Assembly (NCBI RefSeq): GCF_003075525.1 | Contig: NZ_QDDR01000003.1 | Coordinates: 124,001 to 188,000, forward strand | Direction of reading: 5' to 3' | Source: Pararhodobacter aggregans | GTDB taxonomy: Bacteria > Pseudomonadota > Alphaproteobacteria > Rhodobacterales > Rhodobacteraceae | Length of the DNA: 64,000 nucleotides | In this document: positions 40,128-49,048 of the stretch, piece by piece | Layout of the letters: the number at the start of each line of letters is the position of its first letter | Position numbering within the stretch: the first letter of the stretch is position 1 | Notes under the pieces: generated by a model | Database searches by the model: none | The model's input: only the letters and a program-made list of their open reading frames with translations | Told to the model about the DNA's origin: nothing | Position numbers and translations under genes: made by a program

Positions 40128-41264
40128 TCAGCGCCGGTGCATGACCTCGACCCCCAGCACGGTCGGCAGGTGGCGGGCGATCTCGGACCAGGTCTCACCC
40201 TCGTCCACCGAGGCAAAGACGCTCCCCGAGTTGGTGCCGAAATAGATCCCCGCCTTTTCGGCCCTGTCGGTCGCCATCGCCTGCCTGAGCACCGTGAAAT
40301 AGGCCCCGTCCGGCAGGCCCTGCCGCATCGGCTCCCATCCCTCGCCCGCCTGCCGCGAGCGCCAGACGGTGGCCTTGCCCTCGGGCGGGGTGCGCCCGCC
40401 CCATTCGCTGAGCGGCAGGACATAGAGCGTGTCGGGGTCCTGCGGATGCACCGCCACCGGGAAGCCGAAATTCGACGGCAGCCCCTCGGTGATCTCATCC
40501 CAGGACCGCCCCTCGTCGCGCGAGCGGAACACGCCGTTGTGGTTCTGCATGTAGATCACCCGCCCATCGGCCGACCGCGCCATGTTGTGCACGCAGAACC
40601 CGACATCCTTGGCGCATTCGCCGGTGAAGGGGTCGGGCGTCGTCGCCTGATTGGTGCGCCGGTTACGCCGCTCCCAGGTCGCGCCCCCGTCCTCCGAGGC
40701 AAAGACCCCGGCGGCCGAGATCGCCACCCAGAGCTTCTCGCCCTCGCCCAGCACCGTGTGCAGCACCAGCCCCGCGCCGCCCGGCTCCCAGCTGTCGGCA
40801 GAGGGGTGATTGCTCAGCCCCTCGACCCTCTCCCAGCTCGCGCCCTCGTCCTTGCTGGCATAGAGCGCCGCGGGGCGGGCCCCGGCATAGAGCGTGTCGC
40901 CCACTTTCGACAGCACCCAGATCGCGTTCATCTGCCCCTTGAAGGGCGCATCCGGGTTGGGGCCCCGGCCCAGCATCTTGCGGAAATTCTCATCGGCGGC
41001 GAGGTATTCGTCCATCTTGCCGTTGGACAGCTGCGCGTGGCTCCAGCTGGCGCCGTGGTCGGGGGATTTCCAGACCGCCACGCCCTGCCATTCGCCCCCC
41101 GCCGCGGCCCAGATCGTGCCGGTCTGCGGGTCGCCGGTGGCATGGTTCACCGGCCAGCCGTCGCAGAACGGGCCGCTCACCGTCCATTCCTGCCGCGCGC
41201 CATCCGAATCGATCAGGAACAACCCTTTCGAGGTGCTCGCCAGCACCGTCACCCGCTCGTCCAT
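40128..41264 (-). CDS. Asp-box (BNR/sialidase-like) beta-propeller protein
   Basis: 378 residues with five Asp-boxes: SPDHGASW, SKDEGASW, SEDGGATW, SRDEGRSW and SVDEGETW, spaced along the chain as in six-bladed sialidase or VPS10/YCF48-like propellers. No signal peptide and no sialidase arginine triad is apparent, so an enzyme role is doubtful. DGWPVNHATGDP near the start repeats in related proteins called exo-alpha-sialidase or WD40 glycosyl hydrolase. Divergent from the TetR operon. Confidence 0.82.
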   Translation of the reverse strand: MDERVTVLASTSKGLFLIDSDGARQEWTVSGPFCDGWPVNHATGDPQTGTIWAAAGGEWQGVAVWKSPDHGASWSHAQLSNGKMDEYLAADENFRKMLGRGPNPDAPFKGQMNAIWVLSKVGDTLYAGARPAALYASKDEGASWERVEGLSNHPSADSWEPGGAGLVLHTVLGEGEKLWVAISAAGVFASEDGGATWERRNRRTNQATTPDPFTGECAKDVGFCVHNMARSADGRVIYMQNHNGVFRSRDEGRSWDEITEGLPSNFGFPVAVHPQDPDTLYVLPLSEWGGRTPPEGKATVWRSRQAGEGWEPMRQGLPDGAYFTVLRQAMATDRAEKAGIYFGTNSGSVFASVDEGETWSEIARHLPTVLGVEVMHRR

Positions 41265-41412
41265 CGAATCCTCCCGTCCGTGGTCGGGAGGATCCTAGCA
41301 CAGTTTCCATACCGGTTGGTCGGTTTCTTGCAGGGCCGCGCGAAAGTCAGCGCGGCCCCTCCGGCAAGACCGCGAGGCGAGGGGCGATCCGCCGGGCAAA
41401 CCCGGATTGGAC

Positions 41413-41441
41413 TTGACAGATTTTCCGCCGCTTTCAATATG
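41413..41441 (+). promoter_or_regulatory. Sigma-70-type promoter of the TetR-led operon
   Basis: TTGACA (41413-41418), a 17-base spacer and AATATG (41436-41441), 28 bases before the start codon. The best hexamer pair in the window. GACGACTGATTCAGG directly after may hold the regulator site. Confidence 0.6.
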
Positions 41442-41469
41442 ACGACTGATTCAGGTGTCAGGAGTGCCG

Positions 41470-42081
41470 ATGACCGACCCAGCCGCCCGCCGCCCCGTCG
41501 CCAGCCGTCCGCGCACCCGTCGCGGGCAGGACACGCGCGAGGGGATCCTCCGCGCGGCCGAGGCGGTGATCGGAGACCTCGGCTTCGCCGCCGCCTCGAT
41601 CGCCGACATCACCCGTCGGGCGGGGATCGCGCAGGGCACGTTCTATATCTATTTCCAGTCGAAGGACGAGGTTTTCCGCGAACTGGTCATCGAGATGGGC
41701 AAGCTGACCCGCGCCCATCTGGCCGAAGCCGTGGCCGACGCCCCCGACCGCCTGACCGCCGAACGCCGGGGCCTCAGGGCGTTCCTGGGCTTCGTCGGCA
41801 CCCGCCCCACGCTCTATAACATCGTCATGGAAGCGCGCTTCGTCGCCCCCGATGCGTACCGGCAGTATTACACCACCTTCGCCCGGGGCTATGGCCAGAA
41901 CCTCGCCGCCGCCGTGCGCGAGGGCGAGATCCGCTCGGGCGACGCCGAGATCCGCGCCTGGGCGCTGATGGGCATGGCGATCACCCTGGGCGAGCGCTTC
42001 GGCATCTGGGAGGGCGAGGCGGATCTGGACCGCATCGTCGACGAGGTCTTCGACATGCTGGAACGCGGGCTGAAGCCATGA
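41470..42081 (+). CDS. TetR-family regulator of the CoA-pathway operon
   Basis: 203 residues. Helix-turn-helix ASIADITRRAGIAQGTFYIYFQSKDEVF (about 43-70), then the helical ligand domain. AGGAG lies seven bases before the ATG; an upstream GTG is not used. It is the first gene of its operon and overlaps the crotonase gene (ATGA), so it autoregulates the pathway. An acyl-CoA ligand is likely by analogy with FadR/PsrA-like TetR members, not proven. Confidence 0.88.
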   Translation: MTDPAARRPVASRPRTRRGQDTREGILRAAEAVIGDLGFAAASIADITRRAGIAQGTFYIYFQSKDEVFRELVIEMGKLTRAHLAEAVADAPDRLTAERRGLRAFLGFVGTRPTLYNIVMEARFVAPDAYRQYYTTFARGYGQNLAAAVREGEIRSGDAEIRAWALMGMAITLGERFGIWEGEADLDRIVDEVFDMLERGLKP

Positions 42082-42827
42082 GCCTGGTGACGCTGGAGGA
42101 GGAGGCCGGCGTGGCCCGCCTGACGCTCCACCGCGAGGGGCGGGCGAACGCCCTGACCGCGGAATTGCTGGAGGATCTGCTGGCGGCGCTGGACCATGTG
42201 GGCACCCCCCGGGCGCTGGTCCTGTCCGGCGCCGGGCGCCATTTCTCGACCGGCGGGGATGTGGCGCGTTTCGCGGCCGAGGTCGAGGCGGGCAATGGCC
42301 GCGCCTATGCCCGGCGCACGGTCGGCGCCCTGAACGCGGCGATCCTGCGGCTTTCGGCGCTGCCCTGCCCGGTCATCGCCCGGGTGCAGGGCGCGCTGAC
42401 CGGCGGCGCCTTGGGGCTGGTACTGGCCGCCGATCTGGTGGTGATGACCCCCGGCGCCTTCATCCAGCCCTGGTACGCGGTGGTGGGTTTCGCCCCGGAC
42501 GGCGGCTGGACCGGGATGCTGGCCGACCGCATCGGCGCCGACCGGGTGCGCGCGCTGCATCTGCTGAACGGCCGGATCACCGCGGCTGAGGCGCAGGCGC
42601 TGGGCCTCGCGCAGGCGGTCAGCGACGACCCGGAGGGGGTGGTGGCAGGCTGGCTTTCCACCCTCGCCGCGCATGAGCCGGGCTGCATGGCGGCGGTGAA
42701 GCGGCTGCTGGCCCGCGACCCCGCGCCCTCGCTCGCGGCGGAACTGGCCGCCTTCGTCGAGCGGGTCGAGGCGCCCGAGGTCCGCGCCGGGATGGCCCGC
42801 TTCCTGCACTCGCTGGAGAGGGCGTGA
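42078..42827 (+). CDS. Enoyl-CoA hydratase/isomerase family protein
   Basis: 249 residues of the crotonase fold. LSGAGRHFSTGGDVARF and GALTGGALGLVLAADLVVM make the oxyanion hole. Both hydratase glutamates are absent by alignment to QPE and the later helix: the first site is QPW and the second Leu. Instead VGFAPDGGWT carries an Asp as in PaaG-like isomerases. So this is more likely an isomerase or other crotonase reaction than a hydratase. Coupled to TetR and acyl-CoA synthetase genes. Confidence 0.85.
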   Translation: MSLVTLEEEAGVARLTLHREGRANALTAELLEDLLAALDHVGTPRALVLSGAGRHFSTGGDVARFAAEVEAGNGRAYARRTVGALNAAILRLSALPCPVIARVQGALTGGALGLVLAADLVVMTPGAFIQPWYAVVGFAPDGGWTGMLADRIGADRVRALHLLNGRITAAEAQALGLAQAVSDDPEGVVAGWLSTLAAHEPGCMAAVKRLLARDPAPSLAAELAAFVERVEAPEVRAGMARFLHSLERA

Positions 42828-42828
42828 C

Positions 42829-44274
42829 ATGGGCCTGATCCCCGACCTTTCTGCCCGCCGCGCCCAGCTGTCGCCCAGGGCGCCCGCCTTCGTCGACCAT
42901 GAGACCGGCGATGTCTGGTCCTTCGCCTGGGTGGACGCGGCTGCCGCTCGTCTGGGCGCCGCGCTGCTGGCCCGGGTGCCGCGGGGGTCGCGCGTCGCCA
43001 TCCTCTGCCACAACCGGCCCGAATTCTTCGTGGCGCTCTTCGCCTGCCAGAAGGCCGGGCTGATCCTCGCGCCGTTGAACTGGCGTCAGCCGGTGGCGGA
43101 GCTGCTGCCGGTGGTGGCCAGCGTCAACTGCGCGCTGGTCCTGCATGACGAGACCTTCGCCGCCCCCGCCGCCGGGCTGGGCCTGCCCACGATGGCGCTG
43201 GAGATCCCCGACACCGCCCCCCTGCCCCCCGTCCCGGTGGACGAGGATCAGCCGTGGTACGTCCTTTTCACCTCGGGCACCACCGGCACGCCCAAGGCGG
43301 TGATCCAGACGCCGCGCATGGTGGTGGCGAATGCGGTGAACATCGCGCAGGCCATGGGGCTGACGGCGCAGGACCGGACGGTCAATTTCCTGCCGCTGTT
43401 CCACACCGGGGGGATCAACCTGTTTACCATGCCGCTGTTCTTGTGGGGTGGCGTGTCCCTGGTTCTGCGCAAGTTCGACGCGCCGGTGCTGCTGGACCTG
43501 CTGGCAAAGGGCGCGGTGACGCAATTCTTCGGGGTGCCGGCGATCTATCAGGCGCTGATGCAGATGGACCTCGCGCAGGCGGATTTCACCGCCTGCAAGG
43601 GCTGGGCCTGCGGCGGCGCGGCGCTGCCCGAGGCCACGATCCGCTTCTTCGCCGAGAAGGGCGCGCTGATCTGCAACGGGTTCGGCATGACCGAGACGGG
43701 GCCGACCGGCTTCCTGATCGACCGCGACGCCGCCATCAGTAAGATCGGCAGCGTCGGCAAGCCGCAGATGATGACCGAGGCGCGGCTGGATGGCGTGCCG
43801 GATGGCGAGCCGGGGGCGGGCGAGCTGCTGCTTCGGGGCCCCACGGTGACCCCGGGCTATCTGGACAATCCGCAGGCGACCGGGGCCGCCTTCACCCCGG
43901 ACGGCTGGCTGAAATCGGGCGATGTCGCGGCGCGGGATCAGGACGGCTATTACCGGATCATCGACCGCATCAAGGACATGTACATCTCGGGCGGCGAGAA
44001 CGTCTATCCGGCCGAGGTGGAGAAGGTCCTCATCACCCATCCCGCGATTCTGGAGGCCGCCGTTCTGGGCATACCCGACGCGCGCTGGGGCGAGACCGGC
44101 GTCGCCTTCCTGATCTCCCGGCCCGGGCAGGCGCCGGACCCCGTCGCGCTGACCGCCTGGCTGCGCGAGAGGCTGGCGGCCTACAAGCTGCCGAAGTCCT
44201 TCCACGTGGTCGAGGATTTCCCCCGCACCGCCGCCGGGAAGGTCCGCAAACCCGAGTTGAGGAAACTTCTGTGA
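42829..44274 (+). CDS. AMP-binding acyl-CoA synthetase
   Basis: 481 residues of the ANL superfamily: FTSGTTGTPKAVI P-loop, GFGMTETGPTG, WLKSGDVAARDQDGYYRIIDRIKDMYISGGENVYPAEVE hinge in two parts, and catalytic Lys in RTAAGKVRKPELRK. It forms an acyl-adenylate and then the CoA thioester. It activates the substrate that the crotonase and hot-dog proteins of this operon then process. Separated by one base from the crotonase gene. Confidence 0.92.
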   Translation: MGLIPDLSARRAQLSPRAPAFVDHETGDVWSFAWVDAAAARLGAALLARVPRGSRVAILCHNRPEFFVALFACQKAGLILAPLNWRQPVAELLPVVASVNCALVLHDETFAAPAAGLGLPTMALEIPDTAPLPPVPVDEDQPWYVLFTSGTTGTPKAVIQTPRMVVANAVNIAQAMGLTAQDRTVNFLPLFHTGGINLFTMPLFLWGGVSLVLRKFDAPVLLDLLAKGAVTQFFGVPAIYQALMQMDLAQADFTACKGWACGGAALPEATIRFFAEKGALICNGFGMTETGPTGFLIDRDAAISKIGSVGKPQMMTEARLDGVPDGEPGAGELLLRGPTVTPGYLDNPQATGAAFTPDGWLKSGDVAARDQDGYYRIIDRIKDMYISGGENVYPAEVEKVLITHPAILEAAVLGIPDARWGETGVAFLISRPGQAPDPVALTAWLRERLAAYKLPKSFHVVEDFPRTAAGKVRKPELRKLL

Positions 44275-44615
44275 CAGAAACGCTCTGGACCCCCACGCAG
44301 GCCGATTTCGACGCCTTCGCCCGCGTCTCGGGCGATGACAACCCGATCCATGTGGACCCCGCGTTCAGCGCCCGCACCCGGTTCGGCCGCACGGTCAGCC
44401 ACGGGATGCTGATCTATTCCCGCCTCTGGGCGATGGTGCGCGCGGCGCATCCCGGGCGGGGGCAGGTGTTTCAGGACATGATGTTCCCCAACCCCGCCTA
44501 TGCGGGCGAGACACTGGTCCTTTCGGTCGAGGGCGCGGGGCCGGAACTGGCGGTCAGCGCCCGGCGGCAGGCGGATGGGGCGGTCTGCTTTCAGGGCAAG
44601 GCGGTGCTGGCATGA
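44271..44615 (+). CDS. MaoC-like dehydratase (hot-dog fold), catalytic type
   Basis: 114 residues. FARVSGDDNPIHVDPAFSARTRFGRTVSHGML is the (R)-hydratase motif with the Asp-His pair (D37/H42 region). It hydrates enoyl-CoA to (R)-3-hydroxyacyl-CoA. GTG start overlaps the synthetase stop (GTGA). Could supply the hydratase step the crotonase lacks. Paired with a second hot-dog gene. Confidence 0.85.
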   Translation: MTETLWTPTQADFDAFARVSGDDNPIHVDPAFSARTRFGRTVSHGMLIYSRLWAMVRAAHPGRGQVFQDMMFPNPAYAGETLVLSVEGAGPELAVSARRQADGAVCFQGKAVLA

Positions 44616-44968
44616 AGGTCGGGGACAGCGCCGAGGTGACGCGCCGGTACAGCGCCGGGGACATGGCGGATTTCGCCGCGCTGGCGGGCGGGGATCTGCC
44701 CGGCCATGTGCCCGAGCCGCTGATCGGTGCGCTTTTCAGCTATCTGCTGGGGGTGGAGCTGCCGGGGTCCGGCACCAATTACCTCAAGCAGAGCCTCGAT
44801 TTCCGGGGCGCGGCTCCGCTGGACGTGCCCCTGACCGCGCGGGTCGAGATCACCCGGTTGCGGCCGGAAAAGCATCTGGTCGATCTGGCCACCACCTGCC
44901 GGTTGCCGGACGGAACGCTGGTCTGCGAGGGCCGGGCGCTGGTGCTGGCGAAGGACGTGGGGGCTTAG
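44612..44968 (+). CDS. Second MaoC-like hot-dog protein, probably non-catalytic or divergent
   Basis: 118 residues with the hot-dog shape: FAALAGGDLPGHVPEPLIGALFSYLLGVELPGSGTNYL (central helix region) and strands VPLTARVEITRLRPEKHLVDLATTCRLPD. The region in place of the Asp-x-N-P-x-H motif is short, with Asp-Leu-Pro-Gly-His, so catalysis is uncertain. Overlaps the first MaoC gene by ATGA; the two likely form a heteromer, as known for split MaoC enzymes. Confidence 0.75.
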   Translation: MKVGDSAEVTRRYSAGDMADFAALAGGDLPGHVPEPLIGALFSYLLGVELPGSGTNYLKQSLDFRGAAPLDVPLTARVEITRLRPEKHLVDLATTCRLPDGTLVCEGRALVLAKDVGA

Positions 44969-45001
44969 GCGGCAGGAGCGCCAAGGGCGGCGCCCGTACC
45001 G

Positions 45002-45030
45002 CCGGGGTGGGCGAGAAGCGCCCGCCCCGG
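45002..45030. terminator. Terminator-like hairpin between the CoA operon and the kinase gene
   Basis: CCGGGGTGGGCG and CGCCCGCCCCGG pair over 12 positions (one T-G wobble) around an AGAAG loop. It follows the last operon gene by 33 bases and serves converging transcripts. Confidence 0.65.
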
Positions 45031-45078
45031 GGGGGCGGTGCGGGCGCTGCCCGGCGTGCCGCCGGGCGAAACAGGAAC

Positions 45079-46038
45079 TTACCCCCGAAACTCGATCCTG
45101 AACCGCGCGCCCCGTTCGGACGGGACCAAGACGATCCCCGCCCGATGAGCCTCCAGCAGGTTGCGCACCACCGAAAGGCCCATGCCGGTCCCGCCCTGAT
45201 CCCGGCGCGTGGTGAAGAACGGGTCGAACACCCGCCCCGCGTTCCCGGCCGAGACCCCGCGCCCGTCGTCCGCCACCTCGACCCAAGGCGCAGGTTCCCC
45301 CCCCGCGATCAGCACCACCCGCCCCGCGCCATGCTCGGCCGCGTTGCGCAGAAGCTGCCCCAGCACGATCCGCAACCCCTCGGCCGCCAGCGGCACCGGC
45401 GCATCCGCCGCGACCTCGACCGCCAGATCGGGGAAATCAGCGGCGAGCACGGGCACCACCTCGCCCAGCCGCGACTGGCCCAGATAGCGCACCTCGCGCG
45501 CCTGAGCGGCCCGCCGCAGGGCCGCAAGCTGCGCCTCGATCTGCGCCCGCGCGCCGTCGATCTGCGCCACCAGCGCCCGGTCCTCGGCGCCCAGCGTGCC
45601 GCCGTCCTCCAGCAACTCCACCGCCGCGCGGATCGCGGAAACCGGGGTCTTCAACTCGTGCGTCACATGGTCGGTATGGGCGCGGATCGTCGCCTCGCGG
45701 TCCCTGAGCGCCTCGGCCATGGCGATGACGCGCTGGCCGGTGCGATAGGTCTCGCGCGTGCCGAAATGGCGGGGGCGGTCAGGGCTGGCGGCGGTTTCCT
45801 GCGCCTCGGCATAAGCCTCGAGCGCCAGCGTCGGCCGCAACAACAGCCGCCATTGCAGCCAGCCCAGAAACCCCGTGCCCAGGGCGATCAGCGCGGCGAG
45901 GATCATCTCGGCGTTGCGAAAGCCGATGGCGGGGCCGAGGTAGCGCAGCGCCACCAGTCCGGCAAAGGACAGGGCCAGCGTCCCCGCCAGCCCGCCCGCC
46001 AGCACGAAGGCGAGGGACGGACGCCAGCCCGGCCTCAT
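45079..46038 (-). CDS. Sensor histidine kinase
   Basis: 319 residues. Two helices (about 10-33 and 43-63) with only a ten-residue loop between, so no periplasmic sensor domain; then H box DHVTHELKTPVSAIRAA (His127), N box LGQLLRNAAEHG, G1 EVADDGRGV, F box VFDPFFTTRRDQ and G2 GTGMGLSVV. It phosphorylates the response regulator whose stop its ATG overlaps (ATGA). With so small an outside part it may sense the membrane or the DUF4173 protein. Confidence 0.9.
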   Translation of the reverse strand: MRPGWRPSLAFVLAGGLAGTLALSFAGLVALRYLGPAIGFRNAEMILAALIALGTGFLGWLQWRLLLRPTLALEAYAEAQETAASPDRPRHFGTRETYRTGQRVIAMAEALRDREATIRAHTDHVTHELKTPVSAIRAAVELLEDGGTLGAEDRALVAQIDGARAQIEAQLAALRRAAQAREVRYLGQSRLGEVVPVLAADFPDLAVEVAADAPVPLAAEGLRIVLGQLLRNAAEHGAGRVVLIAGGEPAPWVEVADDGRGVSAGNAGRVFDPFFTTRRDQGGTGMGLSVVRNLLEAHRAGIVLVPSERGARFRIEFRG

Positions 46039-46706
46039 GCCCGGACCCCGGCGCGGATGCCCTGCCCGTGGACGGTCTCCAGCACGCCATCGCAGCCCGC
46101 CTCGGCCAGCTTGCGGCGCAGGTTGCGCAGGTGGCTGTCCAGCGTCCGGTCCGACACCGCGCTGCGCGCGCCCCAGAGCGCCGCGACCAGCACGGGGCGC
46201 GTAACCAGCCGCCCGGGCGCCGCCATCAATTGCGCGAGGATCTGGAATTCGGTGGCGGTCAGCGGCACCTCCACCCCCCCGGCCCGGCATTGCCGCGCCT
46301 CCAGATCCAGCACCAGATCGCCCAGCGCCAGCCGCTGGCCGGGTCCGCCGCCCGCGCGCTTGAGGATGGCGCGGACGCGGGCCACCACCTCACGCGGGCT
46401 GAAGGGCTTGGTGACGTAATCGTCGGCCCCCAGTTCCAGCCCCAGCACGCGGTCGATCTCGTCGTCGCGGGCGGTCAGGAACAGGATCGGCACGTCCGAG
46501 GTGGCGCGGATCCGGCGGCAGGCCTCGAACCCGTCCATCTCGGGCAGGCCCACGTCCAGGATCACCAGATCCGGCCCCTCGCGCGTCACCGTGGCCAGCG
46601 CCGCACGCCCGTCGCCGGCCGTCACCACCGCATGGCCCGCGCGTTCCAGCGCCAGCCTGAGCAGGTCGCGCAGGCGGGGGTCGTCATCGACGATCAGGAT
46701 CTTCAT
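46035..46706 (-). CDS. OmpR/CreB-type response regulator
   Basis: 223 residues. Receiver domain with DDDP acid pocket, phosphoryl Asp51 (VILDVGLPEMDGF) and Lys in DDYVTKPFS; C-terminal winged helix with EFQILAQLMAAPGRLVTRPVLVAALWG. It is the partner of the kinase encoded just downstream. ATGA overlap with the DUF4173 gene. Three direct repeats with an 11-bp period lie before the operon, fitting this class. Confidence 0.92.
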   Translation of the reverse strand: MKILIVDDDPRLRDLLRLALERAGHAVVTAGDGRAALATVTREGPDLVILDVGLPEMDGFEACRRIRATSDVPILFLTARDDEIDRVLGLELGADDYVTKPFSPREVVARVRAILKRAGGGPGQRLALGDLVLDLEARQCRAGGVEVPLTATEFQILAQLMAAPGRLVTRPVLVAALWGARSAVSDRTLDSHLRNLRRKLAEAGCDGVLETVHGQGIRAGVRA

Positions 46707-48046
46707 CGGCCAGCCTCCAATGCCGCGAGATTATGGCGCACCCGCCACGCCCGGAAGCCCCAATCCCGCCAGCCCCGGGTCACGGGTGCGTGCCTGGCGC
46801 CACAGCTGCCCAGGCGGAAGCCGGGGGGCGGCGGGGTCTCGGCCCCGGCCCAGGCGACGGCGGCCATCGGCCCCAGATCGCAGACGTAATTCGGATCGGC
46901 ATTGGGATGGGCAAGGTTCTGCGCGGCGACGATCCCGGCGAAATTGACGAAGCAGGCGACATAGAGCGTGACAAGCCCCAGCCCCCCGGCCCGGACCAGC
47001 AGCCAGAGATTGCCGCGCCCGGCCAGCACCTGCCACAGGCTGAGCCCCAGCCCGGCCGCCACCAGCCCCATCCAGATCAGGGCATGCAGGCGCAGATAGG
47101 TCAGCCCGTAGGCGCCGATATAGAGGTCGAGCCGCAGCATCGCCGCCCCGCACAGCACCATGTTCTGCGCCAGCCACAGCCCCAGCAGCGGCTTGACCGC
47201 CGGATGCGCCGACAGGAACGGCCGGGCGGCCAGCGCGAAGGCCCCGGCCAACATGGCGGTGGCCAGCAGCGGATAGGCGCCGCGATGGGCGTAATCGGCA
47301 AAGCTCATCCCCTCGGGCAGGTCGGCGCCCGCGATCAGGATCGACAGGTCGGTCAGGGTCTGCACGCCGATCACCAGATTGAAGAGGATCAGCGCCCGGA
47401 TCACCGACCCCGCGCTGAGCCCGCTGCCGGGCAGGCGCAGCTGTGGGGCGGCGGTTACGGGGCCGGGGGTCAGGAAAGGCGCGACCAGGAGCGCGGTTCC
47501 GCCCCAGAAGAGCCCCCGCTCCAGCGCGGCAAAAAGGTCCAGATCCAGCGAGAAAAGCCGCGACAGCACCGGGTTCGCATCCATCAGCAGCGCGATGAAC
47601 ACCGCGCTGCCCCCCAGCGGAAAAGCCCAGAGCGCGACCTGACGGCGGATCGCCCCGGCCTCGGCCGGAAGGGCGCGGATGGCGCGCAGGCTGCGCCCCG
47701 GATCAAGCGGCGCCAGCCAGCGCCCGGGCAGGGCCAGCGCATAGCCAAGCGCGCCGCTCAGCGGGCCATGCACCCAGGCCAGCGCCACGATCAGCCCGGC
47801 GGCGAGGAAGGCCATCGACAGCGCCTGAAGCATCTCGATCACCGGCAGGGCGGCGGCGAGAAGCAGCAGGGCGGGACCGACAAGGCGGCTGAGCGGCCGG
47901 ACCGACCAACTGGCGGCAGCGAAGATGGCAAAGGCAAAAAGCGCCAGCGACAGGCCGGGAGCCTGCCGCCAGAAGAGGAAATCGCCGAGAAGGACAAGAA
48001 CGGCCAGCGCGGCCAGCGGCGCGAGGGGGGAAATACGGGTCTGCAT
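46703..48046 (-). CDS. DUF4173 membrane protein, first gene of the two-component operon
   Basis: 447 residues with about 12 hydrophobic helices. The EGMSFADYAHRGAYPLLATAMLAG segment is the DUF4173 mark. A soluble C-terminal tail (about 385-447) with two Cys (VCDLG, GSCGARH) lies outside the helices. The family has no known biochemical function; in operon with a two-component pair it may be the sensed or regulated membrane component. Confidence 0.82.
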   Translation of the reverse strand: MQTRISPLAPLAALAVLVLLGDFLFWRQAPGLSLALFAFAIFAAASWSVRPLSRLVGPALLLLAAALPVIEMLQALSMAFLAAGLIVALAWVHGPLSGALGYALALPGRWLAPLDPGRSLRAIRALPAEAGAIRRQVALWAFPLGGSAVFIALLMDANPVLSRLFSLDLDLFAALERGLFWGGTALLVAPFLTPGPVTAAPQLRLPGSGLSAGSVIRALILFNLVIGVQTLTDLSILIAGADLPEGMSFADYAHRGAYPLLATAMLAGAFALAARPFLSAHPAVKPLLGLWLAQNMVLCGAAMLRLDLYIGAYGLTYLRLHALIWMGLVAAGLGLSLWQVLAGRGNLWLLVRAGGLGLVTLYVACFVNFAGIVAAQNLAHPNADPNYVCDLGPMAAVAWAGAETPPPPGFRLGSCGARHAPVTRGWRDWGFRAWRVRHNLAALEAGR

Positions 48047-48090
48047 GAACGGCTCCGGGTCAAGGTGGATCGCCCCACCCTGCCCGGTGC

Positions 48091-48132
48091 CCCGTGCAGA
48101 TGCCCCGCGCGGTTCGTGCAGATTTCGTGCAG
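48091..48132 (-). promoter_or_regulatory. Direct repeats before the DUF4173 - response regulator - kinase operon
   Basis: On the plus strand TTCGTGCAG occurs at 48113-48121 and 48124-48132, exactly 11 bases apart, and CCCGTGCAG at 48091-48099, 22 bases (two turns) before the first. OmpR-type regulators bind direct repeats of this period. The inner TTCGT-N6-TTCGT has the same spacing as the TTCAC-N6-TTCAC CreB site. Confidence 0.6.
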
Positions 48133-48136
48133 GGCG

Positions 48137-48958
48137 TCAGAGGCCCAGCACGGCCGCCATGTCGTATTCGCCCTTGGCCTGCCCCTGCGCCCAGAGCGCG
48201 GCCTTGACCGCCCCCCGCGCAAAGACGCCCCGGTCCGAAGCGACGTGGCGCAGGATGATCCGCTCGCCATCCGCCGCGAAGATCACGTCATGCTCGCCGA
48301 TGTAATCGCCCGCCCGGATGGCCGAGAAGCCGATGCTGCCGCGCTCCCGCGGGCCGGTGATGCCGTCGCGCCCGCGCACCGCGGCCTCGTCCAGCGACAC
48401 GCCCCGCCCTTCGGCCGCGGCCTGGCCCAGCATCAGCGCGGTGCCCGACGGGGCGTCGACCTTGTGCCGGTGGTGCGATTCGACGATCTCGATGTCGTAA
48501 TCGGCGTCGAGCGCGGCCGCGACCTTGCGGGTCAGCGCCACCAGCAGGTTGACGCCGAGGCTCATGTTCCCGGCCCGCACGATGACGCCCTGTTTCGCCG
48601 CCGCGCCGATGGCGGCGATGTCGTCCTTCGACAGGCCCGTGGTGCCGATCACATGCGCGCAGCCCGCGGCCATCGCCACCGGCGCCAGCGCCACGGTGGC
48701 GGCGGGGGCGGTGAAATCGACCACCGCCTGCGCGCCCGACAGCGCCGCCGCGGGATCGTCCGAGACGGTCACGCCCAGCGGCGCCCCGCCCAGCATCAGC
48801 CCCAGATCCTTGCCGACCCAGGGGTGGCCCGGACGCTCCAGCGCGCCCGCCAGCCGCGCCTTGTCCGAGCCGGTCAGGACCTGCACCAGCATCCGGCCCA
48901 TGCGGCCGGAAACGCCGTTGACGACGATCGCGGGAAGGGGGGCAGCGGTGTCGGTCAT
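48137..48958 (-). CDS. dapB: 4-hydroxy-tetrahydrodipicolinate reductase
   Basis: 273 residues. [16 protein letters not shown] is the dinucleotide loop, GTTGLSKDD and [11 protein letters not shown] cover the cofactor and substrate cleft, and the signature [20 protein letters not shown] carries the catalytic His and Lys. It reduces the cyclic precursor in lysine and diaminopimelate synthesis. AGGAGTTTGAC precedes the ATG. Divergent from rbfA. The frame stays open upstream but has no relation to DapB. Confidence 0.95.
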   Translation of the reverse strand: MTDTAAPLPAIVVNGVSGRMGRMLVQVLTGSDKARLAGALERPGHPWVGKDLGLMLGGAPLGVTVSDDPAAALSGAQAVVDFTAPAATVALAPVAMAAGCAHVIGTTGLSKDDIAAIGAAAKQGVIVRAGNMSLGVNLLVALTRKVAAALDADYDIEIVESHHRHKVDAPSGTALMLGQAAAEGRGVSLDEAAVRGRDGITGPRERGSIGFSAIRAGDYIGEHDVIFAADGERIILRHVASDRGVFARGAVKAALWAQGQAKGEYDMAAVLGL

Positions 48959-49048
48959 GTCAAACTCCTGTGTTCGCCCCTCCATATCCTGCGTCAAGGG
49001 ACAGGAAAACCGCTTTCCGCGCCCGGTTTCTTGCCCTAGATGGAGGGC

